Assembly (NCBI RefSeq): GCF_030409055.1
Contig: NZ_CP116619.1
Location: 4,481,628-4,545,627 of the forward strand
Reading direction: 5' to 3'
Length of the DNA stretch: 64,000 bases
DNA from: Trichocoleus desertorum NBK24
GTDB lineage: Bacteria; Cyanobacteriota; Cyanobacteriia; FACHB-46
Shown here one piece after another: positions 54,629 to 62,824 of the stretch. Both the position numbers and the translations under genes were made by a program. Below the pieces are notes generated by a model. It was not told the origin of the DNA. It worked only from the letters and a program-made list of their open reading frames with translations, and ran no database searches. Numbering within the stretch: position 1 is the first letter of the stretch; every line of letters starts with the position of its first letter.

Positions 54629-57600
54629 ATGAATTACGTTCGGTTGCCAGGTCAAGTTGCAATTTGCTTGACTTGGTCAAGCTTAAATCTTCTCTTTCAG
54701 CATTTGCAAACTGATCTAAAAGAGCAAAGTTGGTTACGGGCTTTTCTCTTTTTTGGGGAGAACTCAGAACTTTGCTTGCATCTACAGCAATCTTGGTATG
54801 AAGCTGCGCAAAAAACACGTTTTTCTACTGATGTTCTTGACCGTTCTTTCCCTAATATTAAAACCAGTTGTTCTGATGCCAAGGTGGCTTTAAGCCTACC
54901 TTTTGTTTCTCTGCCAGATGTTGAAGCGGGTCTTTTAATATTAAGCTCAAAATTCAATCTTTGTTTGCAGCTCCAAACAAGTTTTGGTTCTCAGTTCGAT
55001 CATCAATCTAATTTAGACCCGGATTCAGGTATCTGGGAAGTTAGCTTGATTTTTGATGGTCAAGCGATCGCCGATTTCCTAAAAGTTCCTGTCATTGCTA
55101 CAGCAATTCCTCATTGCTCCGAATTAACTGCCGCAGACTTTCATCATCAGCCTCAAATGCTACGGCGCTTTTGGCTGCAACTTCTTCAGCTCATGCCTAA
55201 CTATAGGCAGCAAAACGCGAAGACAGTTTTAACTACGGCACCTGTTGCACCCACTTCATCTACGATTGCTAGCACATCTTCCTCCATTCCCTCTCCTGAC
55301 GCTGCGCTAGCTTTCTCATCAGAGTTTTCTCCAGATTTCTCTCAGTTCTGTAAATCCGCCTCGTTGCCAATGGATAGCCTAAATCAGTTACTGCAACATG
55401 CACCCATTGGTATCCTCTACGAAAGTCTAGATGGCGGTATCTTAAGGGCCAATACTGCTTTTTGCCGTTTGATTGGCTATAGCGAAACTGAACTGCGGCG
55501 CTTAGATTACTGCGCTATTACTTATGCTCCCGATCTGGCTTTAGAACTCAGGTTGCTACAGCAAATCATTCAAGGACAACAACGAGAAATTACCCTAAAA
55601 AAGCGATTTCTCTCCCAGGATGGCTCCATTATTTGGACTGAAGTAAAACTGGTCCTAGTTGGCGAACTGGAAGCTGAAGACAGCTATGTTCTGATTTTTG
55701 TTACAGATCTCAGCGATCGCCAGAAGGTAGCGGTAGAAATTCAACAGCGACGAGAGCGCGAAGCTTTGCTGAGTAAAATTTCAGCTCAAATTCGGACAAC
55801 TTTTGATTTTTCAGCCATCTTGCAGTTAGCTGTATCGCAACTACGAGAGGCACTAGATACAGATCGGGTCTTAGCTTATCAATTACTGCCCGACCAGAGT
55901 GGTACCTGTATTGCCGAGTCGGTCAACTTGCCCTATCCGCAGATGTTAGGGCAGAATTTTCCAGCCGAGTGTATTCCTCCTCCTCACTTAGAGTCTTATC
56001 GGCTTGGCAAGCTCTGGTGTGTTGCCAATGTTGAGCAAGAATCTTTGGCAGACTGTCACCAAGCTATGTTGAAGCAGGTGCACACCCGCAGCATGGTTGC
56101 CGTCTCCATTCAACACATTCAAGAGGCATTAGATCCCCAAAAGCGCAGTTTATGGGGTTTGCTGGTTGTCCACCACTGTCGAGCCCCTAGAAATTGGACT
56201 GCCGACGAGCAACAACTCATCCAGGCCGTTGCCGACCAAGTTGCGATCGCTTTAGAGCAAGCCAATCTTTTGCAACAGTTGCAAGCCTATGCCCAAGAAT
56301 TAGAAGGTCGGGTCAACCAGCGCACCCGTTCCTTAGAGCGATCGCTACAGTTTGAGCAACTGATTCGCAACCTCACAGAAACTCTCCGTAAAGGCTTAGA
56401 TGAAGATCAAGTGCTGCAAGCTGCGGTCGAGGGTCTAGTAGAAACTTTAGCGGTTGACGGATGTTATGCCAGTCTGTTTCACTCACAACAGCAAGTCTTA
56501 GAAGTACGCTCCGAGTACTGCCAACCTTCCTTTGCCCAGTCCTTAGTTGGTCAATCTTTTAGCATTCAAAGTTGGCCTTCCGAGTGTCGCCAAAAACTTT
56601 TAGCAGGTGACGTTTGTACACATGAAGTCACTTTAGCGGCACTCCCAGATCTACCCTTACCTGTACCGCTCTGGAGCGATCGCCCTAGCCCAGATCAGTT
56701 AGACACCAATGCCACCGTGATTGCCCAACTGATTAGCCCCATCCTCGACGACCAAGGTTTGATTGGAGCTTTGTGTGTTTACCATACTCAATCTCGCCTC
56801 TTTGAGCCAGCGGAGATCAAACTGATCGAGCAAGTCGCCAATCAGTGCGCGATCGCCCTACGCCAAGCCTACTTATATCGACAAGAACATCAGCAACGAG
56901 CCAGCGCCGAACATTTCCGCTTGTTTCTAGAGAAATCAATTGACATCTTTGTGGAGTATGACCAAGCGCAACGCTACATCGCCATTAACTCTGCGGGGCT
57001 CGAACTCTTGGGATATCCCCTCCCCGAAATCTTGGGTAAAACGAACCAAGAGTTACTAGGCTCCTCCGCCCAAGAGCTGGATCACCTCATTCATCAAGCC
57101 TTCAAAACTGGAGAACCTGTTTTTGTCGATCACGAATTATCCCTGCCTTCTGGCTCCAGATTGTTTGAAACCATTTACACGCCAATCACCGATCCAGCAG
57201 GGATTGTTCAACGAGTAGTGGGAGTTTGTCGAGACATCACTGAATTTCGTAGGCAGTGGCAGCTCTTAGAAACCCAAAACCATCAACTGACCGAAACGAC
57301 TCGCCTCAAAGAAGAATTCATTGCTACCACCAGCCATGAGCTACGAACCCCTCTGACCGCAATCTTAGGCTTCTCCAACGTTTTGCTACAAGAATTTTTC
57401 GGTCAGGTGAATCCTAAGCAAAAAGATTACATCGAGCGCATTCATACTAGCGGTCAGCACTTACTGGATCTGATCAATGACATTTTAGATTTGTCACGCT
57501 TAGAAGCCGATCGCCTAGAACTCGAACTCCAGCACATTTTCATCAACGATATTTGTGAAAGTGCCATTAGTTTCATTCAAGAGCAAGCCGAGAACCAAAA

Positions 57601-58003
57601 CCTGCACGTAGAAATGGAGATTGAGCCAGAACTGGAATACATCGTGGCTGATCCCAGGCGGTTGAAACAAATGCTACTTAACTTAATGACTAATGCTGTG
57701 AAATTCACACCCACCGGAGCAGTGGGCCTGAAAGTTTACCGCTCTTGCCAGCAGCGATCCGACAATATTCCAGATACCATTAACTTCTTGATCTGGGATA
57801 CAGGCATTGGCATTGCTGAAGCAGACCAAGCTCTACTCTTTATGCCCTTCTCCCAAATTGACAGCTCTTTGTCTCGGCAGCATCAGGGTACGGGTTTAGG
57901 TCTTGTCATTACCCGTAAGTTGGCAGAACTCCACGGCGGTTCAATCACCTTAGAGTCGGCCTGTGGGAAAGGTTCACGTTTTATTTTGTCCTTACCGCTG
58001 TAA
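54629..58003 (+). CDS. Hybrid-sensing histidine kinase (PAS-GAF-GAF-PAS-HisKA-HATPase)
   Basis: An 1124-residue cytosolic kinase. An uncharacterised N-terminal region (1-190) is followed by a Ser/Thr/Pro linker, PAS (250-365), GAF1 (380-545), a coiled linker, GAF2 (580-750), PAS (762-875), HisKA with His903 in TSHELRTPLT, and HATPase with DTGIGIAE 1057-1064 and GTGLGL 1087-1092. GAF1 resembles cyanobacteriochromes: Cys476-His477 (LADCHQAML) and Cys448 at the DXCF-like position (PAEC), with LWGLLVVHHCRAPRNW. No receiver domain is fused and no response regulator is adjacent. Confidence 0.88.
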   Translation: MNYVRLPGQVAICLTWSSLNLLFQHLQTDLKEQSWLRAFLFFGENSELCLHLQQSWYEAAQKTRFSTDVLDRSFPNIKTSCSDAKVALSLPFVSLPDVEAGLLILSSKFNLCLQLQTSFGSQFDHQSNLDPDSGIWEVSLIFDGQAIADFLKVPVIATAIPHCSELTAADFHHQPQMLRRFWLQLLQLMPNYRQQNAKTVLTTAPVAPTSSTIASTSSSIPSPDAALAFSSEFSPDFSQFCKSASLPMDSLNQLLQHAPIGILYESLDGGILRANTAFCRLIGYSETELRRLDYCAITYAPDLALELRLLQQIIQGQQREITLKKRFLSQDGSIIWTEVKLVLVGELEAEDSYVLIFVTDLSDRQKVAVEIQQRREREALLSKISAQIRTTFDFSAILQLAVSQLREALDTDRVLAYQLLPDQSGTCIAESVNLPYPQMLGQNFPAECIPPPHLESYRLGKLWCVANVEQESLADCHQAMLKQVHTRSMVAVSIQHIQEALDPQKRSLWGLLVVHHCRAPRNWTADEQQLIQAVADQVAIALEQANLLQQLQAYAQELEGRVNQRTRSLERSLQFEQLIRNLTETLRKGLDEDQVLQAAVEGLVETLAVDGCYASLFHSQQQVLEVRSEYCQPSFAQSLVGQSFSIQSWPSECRQKLLAGDVCTHEVTLAALPDLPLPVPLWSDRPSPDQLDTNATVIAQLISPILDDQGLIGALCVYHTQSRLFEPAEIKLIEQVANQCAIALRQAYLYRQEHQQRASAEHFRLFLEKSIDIFVEYDQAQRYIAINSAGLELLGYPLPEILGKTNQELLGSSAQELDHLIHQAFKTGEPVFVDHELSLPSGSRLFETIYTPITDPAGIVQRVVGVCRDITEFRRQWQLLETQNHQLTETTRLKEEFIATTSHELRTPLTAILGFSNVLLQEFFGQVNPKQKDYIERIHTSGQHLLDLINDILDLSRLEADRLELELQHIFINDICESAISFIQEQAENQNLHVEMEIEPELEYIVADPRRLKQMLLNLMTNAVKFTPTGAVGLKVYRSCQQRSDNIPDTINFLIWDTGIGIAEADQALLFMPFSQIDSSLSRQHQGTGLGLVITRKLAELHGGSITLESACGKGSRFILSLPL

Positions 58004-58055
58004 CAGCCCTCTCAGTTACTGTTGGGCTGGAGCTATGCAACCCTGCAGCACCCGC

Positions 58056-58099
58056 TGTAGAGCGAGCCTGCGCGGGCAAAACGCAGACTCTGCTTTACA
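58056..58099. repeat. Long imperfect hairpin between convergent genes
   Basis: TGTAGAGCGAG (58056-58066) folds on CTCTGCTTTACA (58088-58099) with G-U pairs, with an inner CTGCG/CGCAG stem. It lies between the histidine kinase and the Crp-type gene, which converge. Without U-runs it is a structured spacer element, possibly a weak bidirectional terminator. Confidence 0.5.
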
Positions 58100-58114
58100 A
58101 GCCAAGCAACGATT

Positions 58115-58798
58115 TTAACGATTTGCTAGAGAATCGGCAGGCAGACACAACAAGTTATCGCCCTGATTGTAAATCAATCCTTTTTGGCGCAGCTTACCCA
58201 TCAAGCGTGTCACTGTGACACGAGTGGAACCGATCGCGCTACCAATTTGGGCATGGGTGAGAGACCAAGGCAGAAAATAACCGTTCTCGCAAGGTTCCCC
58301 AAATTCTTCGATTAATAAGGTGAGGAATCCTAATAAACGATCGATGGTGCGACGCTGCCCTAGAGTACTCAACCACAGTAGTTTGCGCTGGTGCTGGTAG
58401 CGGAAGGCATCTAGCACTTCGCGGCGAAAATGGGGCCAATTGTCCAGGTCATGCCAGTACATCCAAACCACAGAAGTTTGGTCTACGTGAGCATAACTTT
58501 GTAGGGTAAAGGGAGACTGAGCCACAATTTCAAAGGGTTGTCCTGCACCTACAAAGCCTAAGAAAGCTTCTTCAGGGCTAATGCGAGGCAAGCGTGAATT
58601 GCTAGTCGCACTGACTTGGGCGCTGCCGACTAATCGGACAGAACCTTTCTGCACAAGATACAGTAAGCCAGGGCGAGCTGGAATCTTTTCATCTTTGCTG
58701 AAGACACGACAGCGGTAGTGCTCCTGAGACCAATCTAAGATGCGCTGCCAGGTTAGGAAAGGCCGAGATGCTTCTGAAGGTGAGGATACTGAGTACAT
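58115..58798 (-). CDS. Crp/Fnr-family transcriptional regulator
   Basis: A 227-residue protein with an N-terminal cyclic-nucleotide-binding-like barrel (LLYLVQKGSVRLVG, EEAFLGFVGAGQPF) and a C-terminal HTH (SLTHAQIGSAIGSTRVTVTR, then LMGKLRQKGLIYN). The HTH is very close to that of NtcA, but the sensory half differs and lacks the arginine pattern of cAMP-binding Crp, so I do not call it NtcA. Its upstream spacer has a cluster of GTAC words and the palindrome GTGTAAACAC. Confidence 0.85.
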   Translation of the reverse strand: MYSVSSPSEASRPFLTWQRILDWSQEHYRCRVFSKDEKIPARPGLLYLVQKGSVRLVGSAQVSATSNSRLPRISPEEAFLGFVGAGQPFEIVAQSPFTLQSYAHVDQTSVVWMYWHDLDNWPHFRREVLDAFRYQHQRKLLWLSTLGQRRTIDRLLGFLTLLIEEFGEPCENGYFLPWSLTHAQIGSAIGSTRVTVTRLMGKLRQKGLIYNQGDNLLCLPADSLANR

Positions 58799-58948
58799 AA
58801 AACCAGGCTTTTAGAAACTAAACAAAATAGATCTAAGACGGCAAGCTTACAAAGGGGGCACGGATTGTTAAGCTCAACTCGACTCCTCAGGTCAGGGCAA
58901 TTTGATACCGCTAGCTTAGCTCTAGCTTTTTCCAATGTCTCCATACCC

Positions 58949-58993
58949 GTACTAAAAATCGTACATAAAGTACATAGAAAGGTGTGTAAACAC
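58949..58993. promoter_or_regulatory. GTAC cluster and GTGTAAACAC palindrome in divergent promoter region
   Basis: GTAC occurs at 58949, 58961 and 58970, spaced 12 and 9 bases apart, and GTGTAAACAC lies at 58984-58993. All sit between the divergent Crp/Fnr-type and DALR genes. Spacings do not match the NtcA consensus GTA-N8-TAC, so another or degenerate site is meant. Confidence 0.45.
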
Positions 58994-59101
58994 GGAGGAA
59001 GCTAAATGGGCTAGACTTTCATTATTTTTGAAAGTTCCAGTAGTTTTTGGCCCGTTCGCCCAAAGTGAGCAAGGTTGAACCTGGTTATCCTCGTACCATA
59101 C

Positions 59102-60145
59102 ATGAGTAAGAGTTTACCGATCGTTACCTACCCTGCGCTGCAATTATTGTTACTGAGGTGGTTACAAGAGGTAATCTGCCTACGGAGTGATGTTTTCTCT
59201 CTTGATTGCTTGTCAACACCCCTAAAGATAGAAGCAGGATTGTTACCTGTAGGGGAGATGAATACACCGATTTCTCTGCAACGAGTAAAAGGGACGCTGC
59301 CAGTTTTGTATAGGTCTGCGATCGCCTTGCAACTCGCTAAGCCTTGCCGTCAGCCAGGGCTAAAACTTGCAGACGCGATCGCTGAGAGTTTTTCTCAAGG
59401 GGCGATCGCTCAAAAGGTATTAGATTCTTCAGGGTTAGGAATCAATTCCTTGATTCTCCGAAATTTTACGGTAAAAGTAGAGCCACCGGGTTGGCTATCC
59501 TTTGAACTTGCTACCTCTGGTTTAGCGGCTTGGTTGCAGTGCTTAACCCAAGCCTACGTGCCCTTACCAGAACCGGAGTACGATTTAGTTTCTCTAGGCC
59601 TCACGCTAGATTCCATGCCAGAGCGTGCATTGCCGAACTCATCAGATTTCTCTGGGGGTCAGGTTTTTGACTTATTTACAGTTCAGTATGCGCACGCTCG
59701 CTGTGCTGCTTTGCTACGCTTAGCGGGAAGGCAAAGTGAGCTGACTGAAGATTTGACCAACACGGGCCAGAATTCACCGAGTGCGATCGCTCTGCAACCG
59801 ATTCCTTGGCTGAGTGCTACAGGTGAGCTGCGCTTAACTCACGCTACCGAACAAAGTTTAATTTTTGTCTTGATAGATACAGTAGATGAATTGCTTGATC
59901 TAGTCACCAGTGCAGCGATCGCTCAATCACCGCCTTTAGGGTGGCAAGCCAGGGTGGAGAGATTAGCCTCAGCTTTGGCGCAGGCATTCCTCAGTTTCTA
60001 TGACGCTTGTCGGTTTTGGGGGGAGGTACAGCAACGAGATCCAGCTTTAGTGCAAGCTCGGCTTGGTTTAGTATTGGCTACTCAACTTATGCTACAGGGA
60101 ATACTGCGTGATTTTTTAGGTCTCATAGCACCTGCCGAGCTGTAG
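59102..60145 (+). CDS. Stand-alone DALR anticodon-binding-domain protein
   Basis: A 347-residue protein. The C-terminal half matches the DALR helical domain of arginyl-tRNA synthetase: VFDLFTVQYAHARCAALLRL is the family's YAHAR signature, and QAFLSFYDACRF ... LLG-I matches the end. There is no catalytic HIGH/KMSKS domain, so it cannot charge tRNA by itself. About 85-125 (AIAESFSQGAIAQKVLDSS) resembles the ArgRS additional domain region. It may bind tRNA in trans. I chose ATG 59102; a TTG nine codons upstream is possible. Confidence 0.8.
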   Translation: MSKSLPIVTYPALQLLLLRWLQEVICLRSDVFSLDCLSTPLKIEAGLLPVGEMNTPISLQRVKGTLPVLYRSAIALQLAKPCRQPGLKLADAIAESFSQGAIAQKVLDSSGLGINSLILRNFTVKVEPPGWLSFELATSGLAAWLQCLTQAYVPLPEPEYDLVSLGLTLDSMPERALPNSSDFSGGQVFDLFTVQYAHARCAALLRLAGRQSELTEDLTNTGQNSPSAIALQPIPWLSATGELRLTHATEQSLIFVLIDTVDELLDLVTSAAIAQSPPLGWQARVERLASALAQAFLSFYDACRFWGEVQQRDPALVQARLGLVLATQLMLQGILRDFLGLIAPAEL

Positions 60146-60283
60146 AAATCAGCCCCTGCTGGGAGGAAGGAGTTTGGTCGCAACCCATGAAGCAAAACGA
60201 TCACAACTCTGTATTCTTTATCACAGAATTTCTATACTGGGGCTACCTTAGGTCATATCTTATGAAATTTATTTGAAGAAGGG

Positions 60284-60312
60284 GTGACAAAGCTGTGTCA
60301 GTCAGTTATATT
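60284..60312 (+). promoter_or_regulatory. Sigma70-type promoter for candidate sRNA
   Basis: GTGACA (60284-60289) and TATATT (60307-60312) are separated by exactly 17 bases, a five-of-six and near-consensus pair. It points at a start near 60319 and at a hairpin-terminated transcript rather than at a protein gene, since the next gene is on the opposite strand. Confidence 0.6.
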
Positions 60313-60318
60313 AATTCT

Positions 60319-60390
60319 TGTGTGAGGAGCGAACCAGTCAGGGCACCGAGACGAAACACGGCCAGTCGTCGGTGCCCTTTCTGACTTTTA
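60319..60390 (+). ncRNA. Candidate small RNA (about 60-70 nt)
   Basis: Downstream of the promoter at 60284-60312, a transcript from about 60319 would have a short unpaired 5' part (GTGTGAGGAGCGAACCAGTC), then a long hairpin AGGGCACCGA/TCGGTGCCCT (60340-60349 with 60369-60378), closed by a smaller GAC/GTC loop holding GAAACACGG, and then TTTCTGACTTTT. No open frame fits. The GAAACA loop recalls the Yfr2-type cyanobacterial RNA, but I cannot confirm membership. Alternatively it only terminates the upstream DALR gene. Confidence 0.5.
60340..60390 (+). terminator. Strong hairpin terminator
   Basis: A ten-base GC-rich stem (AGGGCACCGA/TCGGTGCCCT), extended outward by GTC/GAC pairs, is followed by TTT and TTTT. 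It could end both the candidate sRNA and the DALR-gene transcript. Confidence 0.7.
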
Positions 60391-60428
60391 AACCAAAATC
60401 ACCTAAGCCAGCCTTCTTTAAACCCGGA

Positions 60429-61301
60429 TTACAGCACAAACTCTTCGATCGCAGCGGCGGCTCCATCCAACTCTACGCTGGGAGCAACCCAATCAGCGAT
60501 CGCTTTTACGTCATTGGGTGCATCTCCCATCGCTACACCAATTCCAGCGTATTCAAGCATTTCTACATCATTAAAGTTGTCGCCCACGGTCATGACATTC
60601 TCGGCCTGGAGTCCCAGGATTTCTTCGGCCAAGTGCTTTACCGCGACTCCTTTATTTACTAAAGGATTAGTGGCTTCAAAGAAAGTGGCGACAGATTTGG
60701 TCAAGTAGAGTTCGGCGGGAGTGTAACGCTGGCGCAGACCCCCAAATAATCGTTCAATTACGTCTGTGTCATCGCTTAGGGCCAATACCTTGGTAGGTTC
60801 ATCGCTCAGGGCGTGGCGTAAGTCTCCCACCACAATCGGCTCCACTTCCGATCGCTCTGCATAGATTTTGGTTTCTGGTGTCAGTTCTCGAACGTAGAGC
60901 TGATCGTTGATATAGAAATGCACTGACAACAGCGATCGCAATTCTGGCTGCTCGAAATAATCTAACAAGCGATGAGCCGCTTCCTTGGACACAGGCCAAT
61001 GGCGATGAACTTGTTGAGTCACAACATCTTTAATCAAAGCTCCTTGATAGGCCAGTAGAGGCAGGTCGGAGCCAACAGCTTGATGAAAGCGTACCGCCGA
61101 GCAAAACATTCGACCTGTGGCGATCGCAACCTTCACACCTTTGGCTTGAGCGGCCCGAATCGCTTGTTTAACAGGTTCACGAACTTGATTTGAGGTTCCG
61201 GCGATCGTGCCATCAATATCCAAAACCAGTAACTGAATGTCCTTGGGCGTAACCTCTGTAGACTTTGCCGAAGTGGGTTGAGTCGCGGTAGATTCCTGCA
61301 T
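60429..61301 (-). CDS. Cof-type HAD-IIB phosphatase
   Basis: A 290-residue hydrolase. Motif I LLVLDIDGTIAG holds the nucleophilic Asp; the motif II region is VAIATGRMF; motif III/IV is KGVAVKHLAEE with VGDNFNDVEMLEYAG. Cap type C2B puts it in the Cof family, which dephosphorylates sugar and nucleotide phosphates; the substrate is unknown. ATG 61301 has GAGGAGG about six bases upstream, one of the best ribosome sites in the window, so the longer frame is rejected. It is divergent from chrA, with 188 bases between. Confidence 0.9.
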   Translation of the reverse strand: MQESTATQPTSAKSTEVTPKDIQLLVLDIDGTIAGTSNQVREPVKQAIRAAQAKGVKVAIATGRMFCSAVRFHQAVGSDLPLLAYQGALIKDVVTQQVHRHWPVSKEAAHRLLDYFEQPELRSLLSVHFYINDQLYVRELTPETKIYAERSEVEPIVVGDLRHALSDEPTKVLALSDDTDVIERLFGGLRQRYTPAELYLTKSVATFFEATNPLVNKGVAVKHLAEEILGLQAENVMTVGDNFNDVEMLEYAGIGVAMGDAPNDVKAIADWVAPSVELDGAAAAIEEFVL

Positions 61302-61489
61302 CGTGACCTCCTCAGGTGCTAGCTGGTAAGAGTTGGGCTGCTGTGCCAATTTTCATCCCCAGCGTATCAGGCTCAGCCAATCTTGCTCTAGGTGGCATCG
61401 GAAAGCACTATCGAGTCCCAGACGGTCGCAAATGCAGCGCTTACTCTGGCACAATCCTTTCAAACTATCATCACAGCAGGAGAGTTGCA

Positions 61490-62731
61490 GTGGCGCAGGA
61501 ACCTGAGGAACTTCAGGGACAGACAGCAGCAAGCGATCGCGTTCTGACCCGCAAACAACAGCAACAGCGATTAACGGAACTCGCACTGGTATTTTTGCGT
61601 TTGGGGGCGATCGCGTTTGGGGGGCCTGCGGCTCACATCGCCATGATGGATCAAGAGGTCGTGAGCCGCCGTCAGTGGATGAGCCGAGAGAAATTGCTCG
61701 ATTTGCTGGGGGTGACAAACTTGATTCCAGGCCCCAATTCGACCGAGCTAGCGATTCACATCGGCTACGAACGAGCAGGATGGCGCGGCTTGTGGGTGGC
61801 GGGAGGTTGCTTTATTCTGCCTGCAATGCTGATCGTTTGGGCGTTAGCTGCTATGTATGTTCGCTATCAAACGGTTCCTCAGGTCGCTTGGCTGCTCTAT
61901 GGCATTAAACCTGTGATCATTGCCATTGTGGTTCAGGCGCTATTGAATCTGGGCCAGAAGGCAGCCAAAGATGTGCCTACGATCGTCGCAGGTGTCGGTG
62001 CGATCGCCGCCTACTTGGCTGGTTTTAACGAAATTTTGGTGCTGATTTTGCTAGGTATCGCAGTGATGCTGGTGAAAAATTGGCCTCTTAAAGGACAAAG
62101 TACTGGGGCCTTTTTATTTCCGCTTCCAAAAATTTTGGCCCAGATCGGTACCCCTACAGCAGCCGTTACTTCTATCTCATCAGCATCAATCCCATCGGTG
62201 AATTGGGTCAGCGTCTTTCTATTCTTTCTCAAGATTGGCTCTGTGCTTTACGGCAGTGGTTATGTATTGCTGGCATTTCTGCAAAGGGATTTGGTTGAGC
62301 GTCACCAGTGGTTGACCTCTCAGCAACTTTTAGATGCCATTGCCATTGGTCAGATTACACCGGGGCCAGTGTTCACTACGGCTACGTTCATTGGCTATCT
62401 GCTGGCAGGAAATTCTGGGGCGATCGCTGGAACTATCGGCATTTTCTTACCCGCTTTCGTGCTGGTGTGGGTTATTAATCCTTGGGTACCTAAGTTGAGG
62501 CAATCCCTCTGGGCCAGTGGATTTCTGGATGGGGTGAATGCGGCGTCGCTGGGATTGATGGCGGGAGTGACCTATACCTTAGGACGAGCCGCACTGATGG
62601 ATTGGTTGACCGTGATTGTGGCAATTTTGAGTGCGATCGCGCTGTACCGCTTCAAACTCAACGCTGCCTGGTTGGTACTAGGAGGAGGGGCGATCGGATT
62701 TGTCTCCCAGCAATTGGGCTTTCTCCAGTGA
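61490..62731 (+). CDS. chrA: Chromate transporter (CHR family, fused two-domain)
   Basis: A 413-residue membrane protein with the duplicated CHR domain: FLRLGAIAFGGPAAHIAMMD and TNLIPGPNSTELAIHIGY in the first half, FFLKIGSVLYGSGYVLLAFL and IGQITPGPVFTTATFIGYL in the second. It is an efflux carrier for chromate (or sulfate) across the plasma membrane. The start is GTG 61490 (MAQEPEE), with AGGAG seven bases upstream. It precedes a CDF efflux gene by 93 bases, so the two may form a metal-resistance pair. Confidence 0.92.
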   Translation: MAQEPEELQGQTAASDRVLTRKQQQQRLTELALVFLRLGAIAFGGPAAHIAMMDQEVVSRRQWMSREKLLDLLGVTNLIPGPNSTELAIHIGYERAGWRGLWVAGGCFILPAMLIVWALAAMYVRYQTVPQVAWLLYGIKPVIIAIVVQALLNLGQKAAKDVPTIVAGVGAIAAYLAGFNEILVLILLGIAVMLVKNWPLKGQSTGAFLFPLPKILAQIGTPTAAVTSISSASIPSVNWVSVFLFFLKIGSVLYGSGYVLLAFLQRDLVERHQWLTSQQLLDAIAIGQITPGPVFTTATFIGYLLAGNSGAIAGTIGIFLPAFVLVWVINPWVPKLRQSLWASGFLDGVNAASLGLMAGVTYTLGRAALMDWLTVIVAILSAIALYRFKLNAAWLVLGGGAIGFVSQQLGFLQ

Positions 62732-62742
62732 GCAATACTGAT

Positions 62743-62774
62743 GAGAAATACTGAGACTGAGAGATACTGAGACC
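62743..62774. repeat. Imperfect 16-bp tandem duplication
   Basis: GAGAAATACTGAGACT is followed directly by GAGAGATACTGAGACC (14 of 16 identical), and AATACTGA also occurs just upstream. It lies between chrA and the CDF gene. Slippage is a likely origin. Confidence 0.6.
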
Positions 62775-62824
62775 GACGGAGATGGAATTTATGCAACTGA
62801 GTAGAATCATTCACTGATGGATCA

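Noticed and set aside
58949-58973. Classical NtcA site
   Set aside because: Spacings between GTA and TAC are 10 and 7, not the required 8.
60319-60330. Yfr1-like core CTCCTCACAC on the minus strand
   Set aside because: The conserved word is present, but the required GC-rich terminator hairpin and U-run do not follow it on that strand; the strong hairpin lies on its 5' side.
61316-61489. 58-codon N-terminal extension of chrA
   Set aside because: Non-conserved and overlaps the divergent promoter region; GTG 61490 has an ideal SD.
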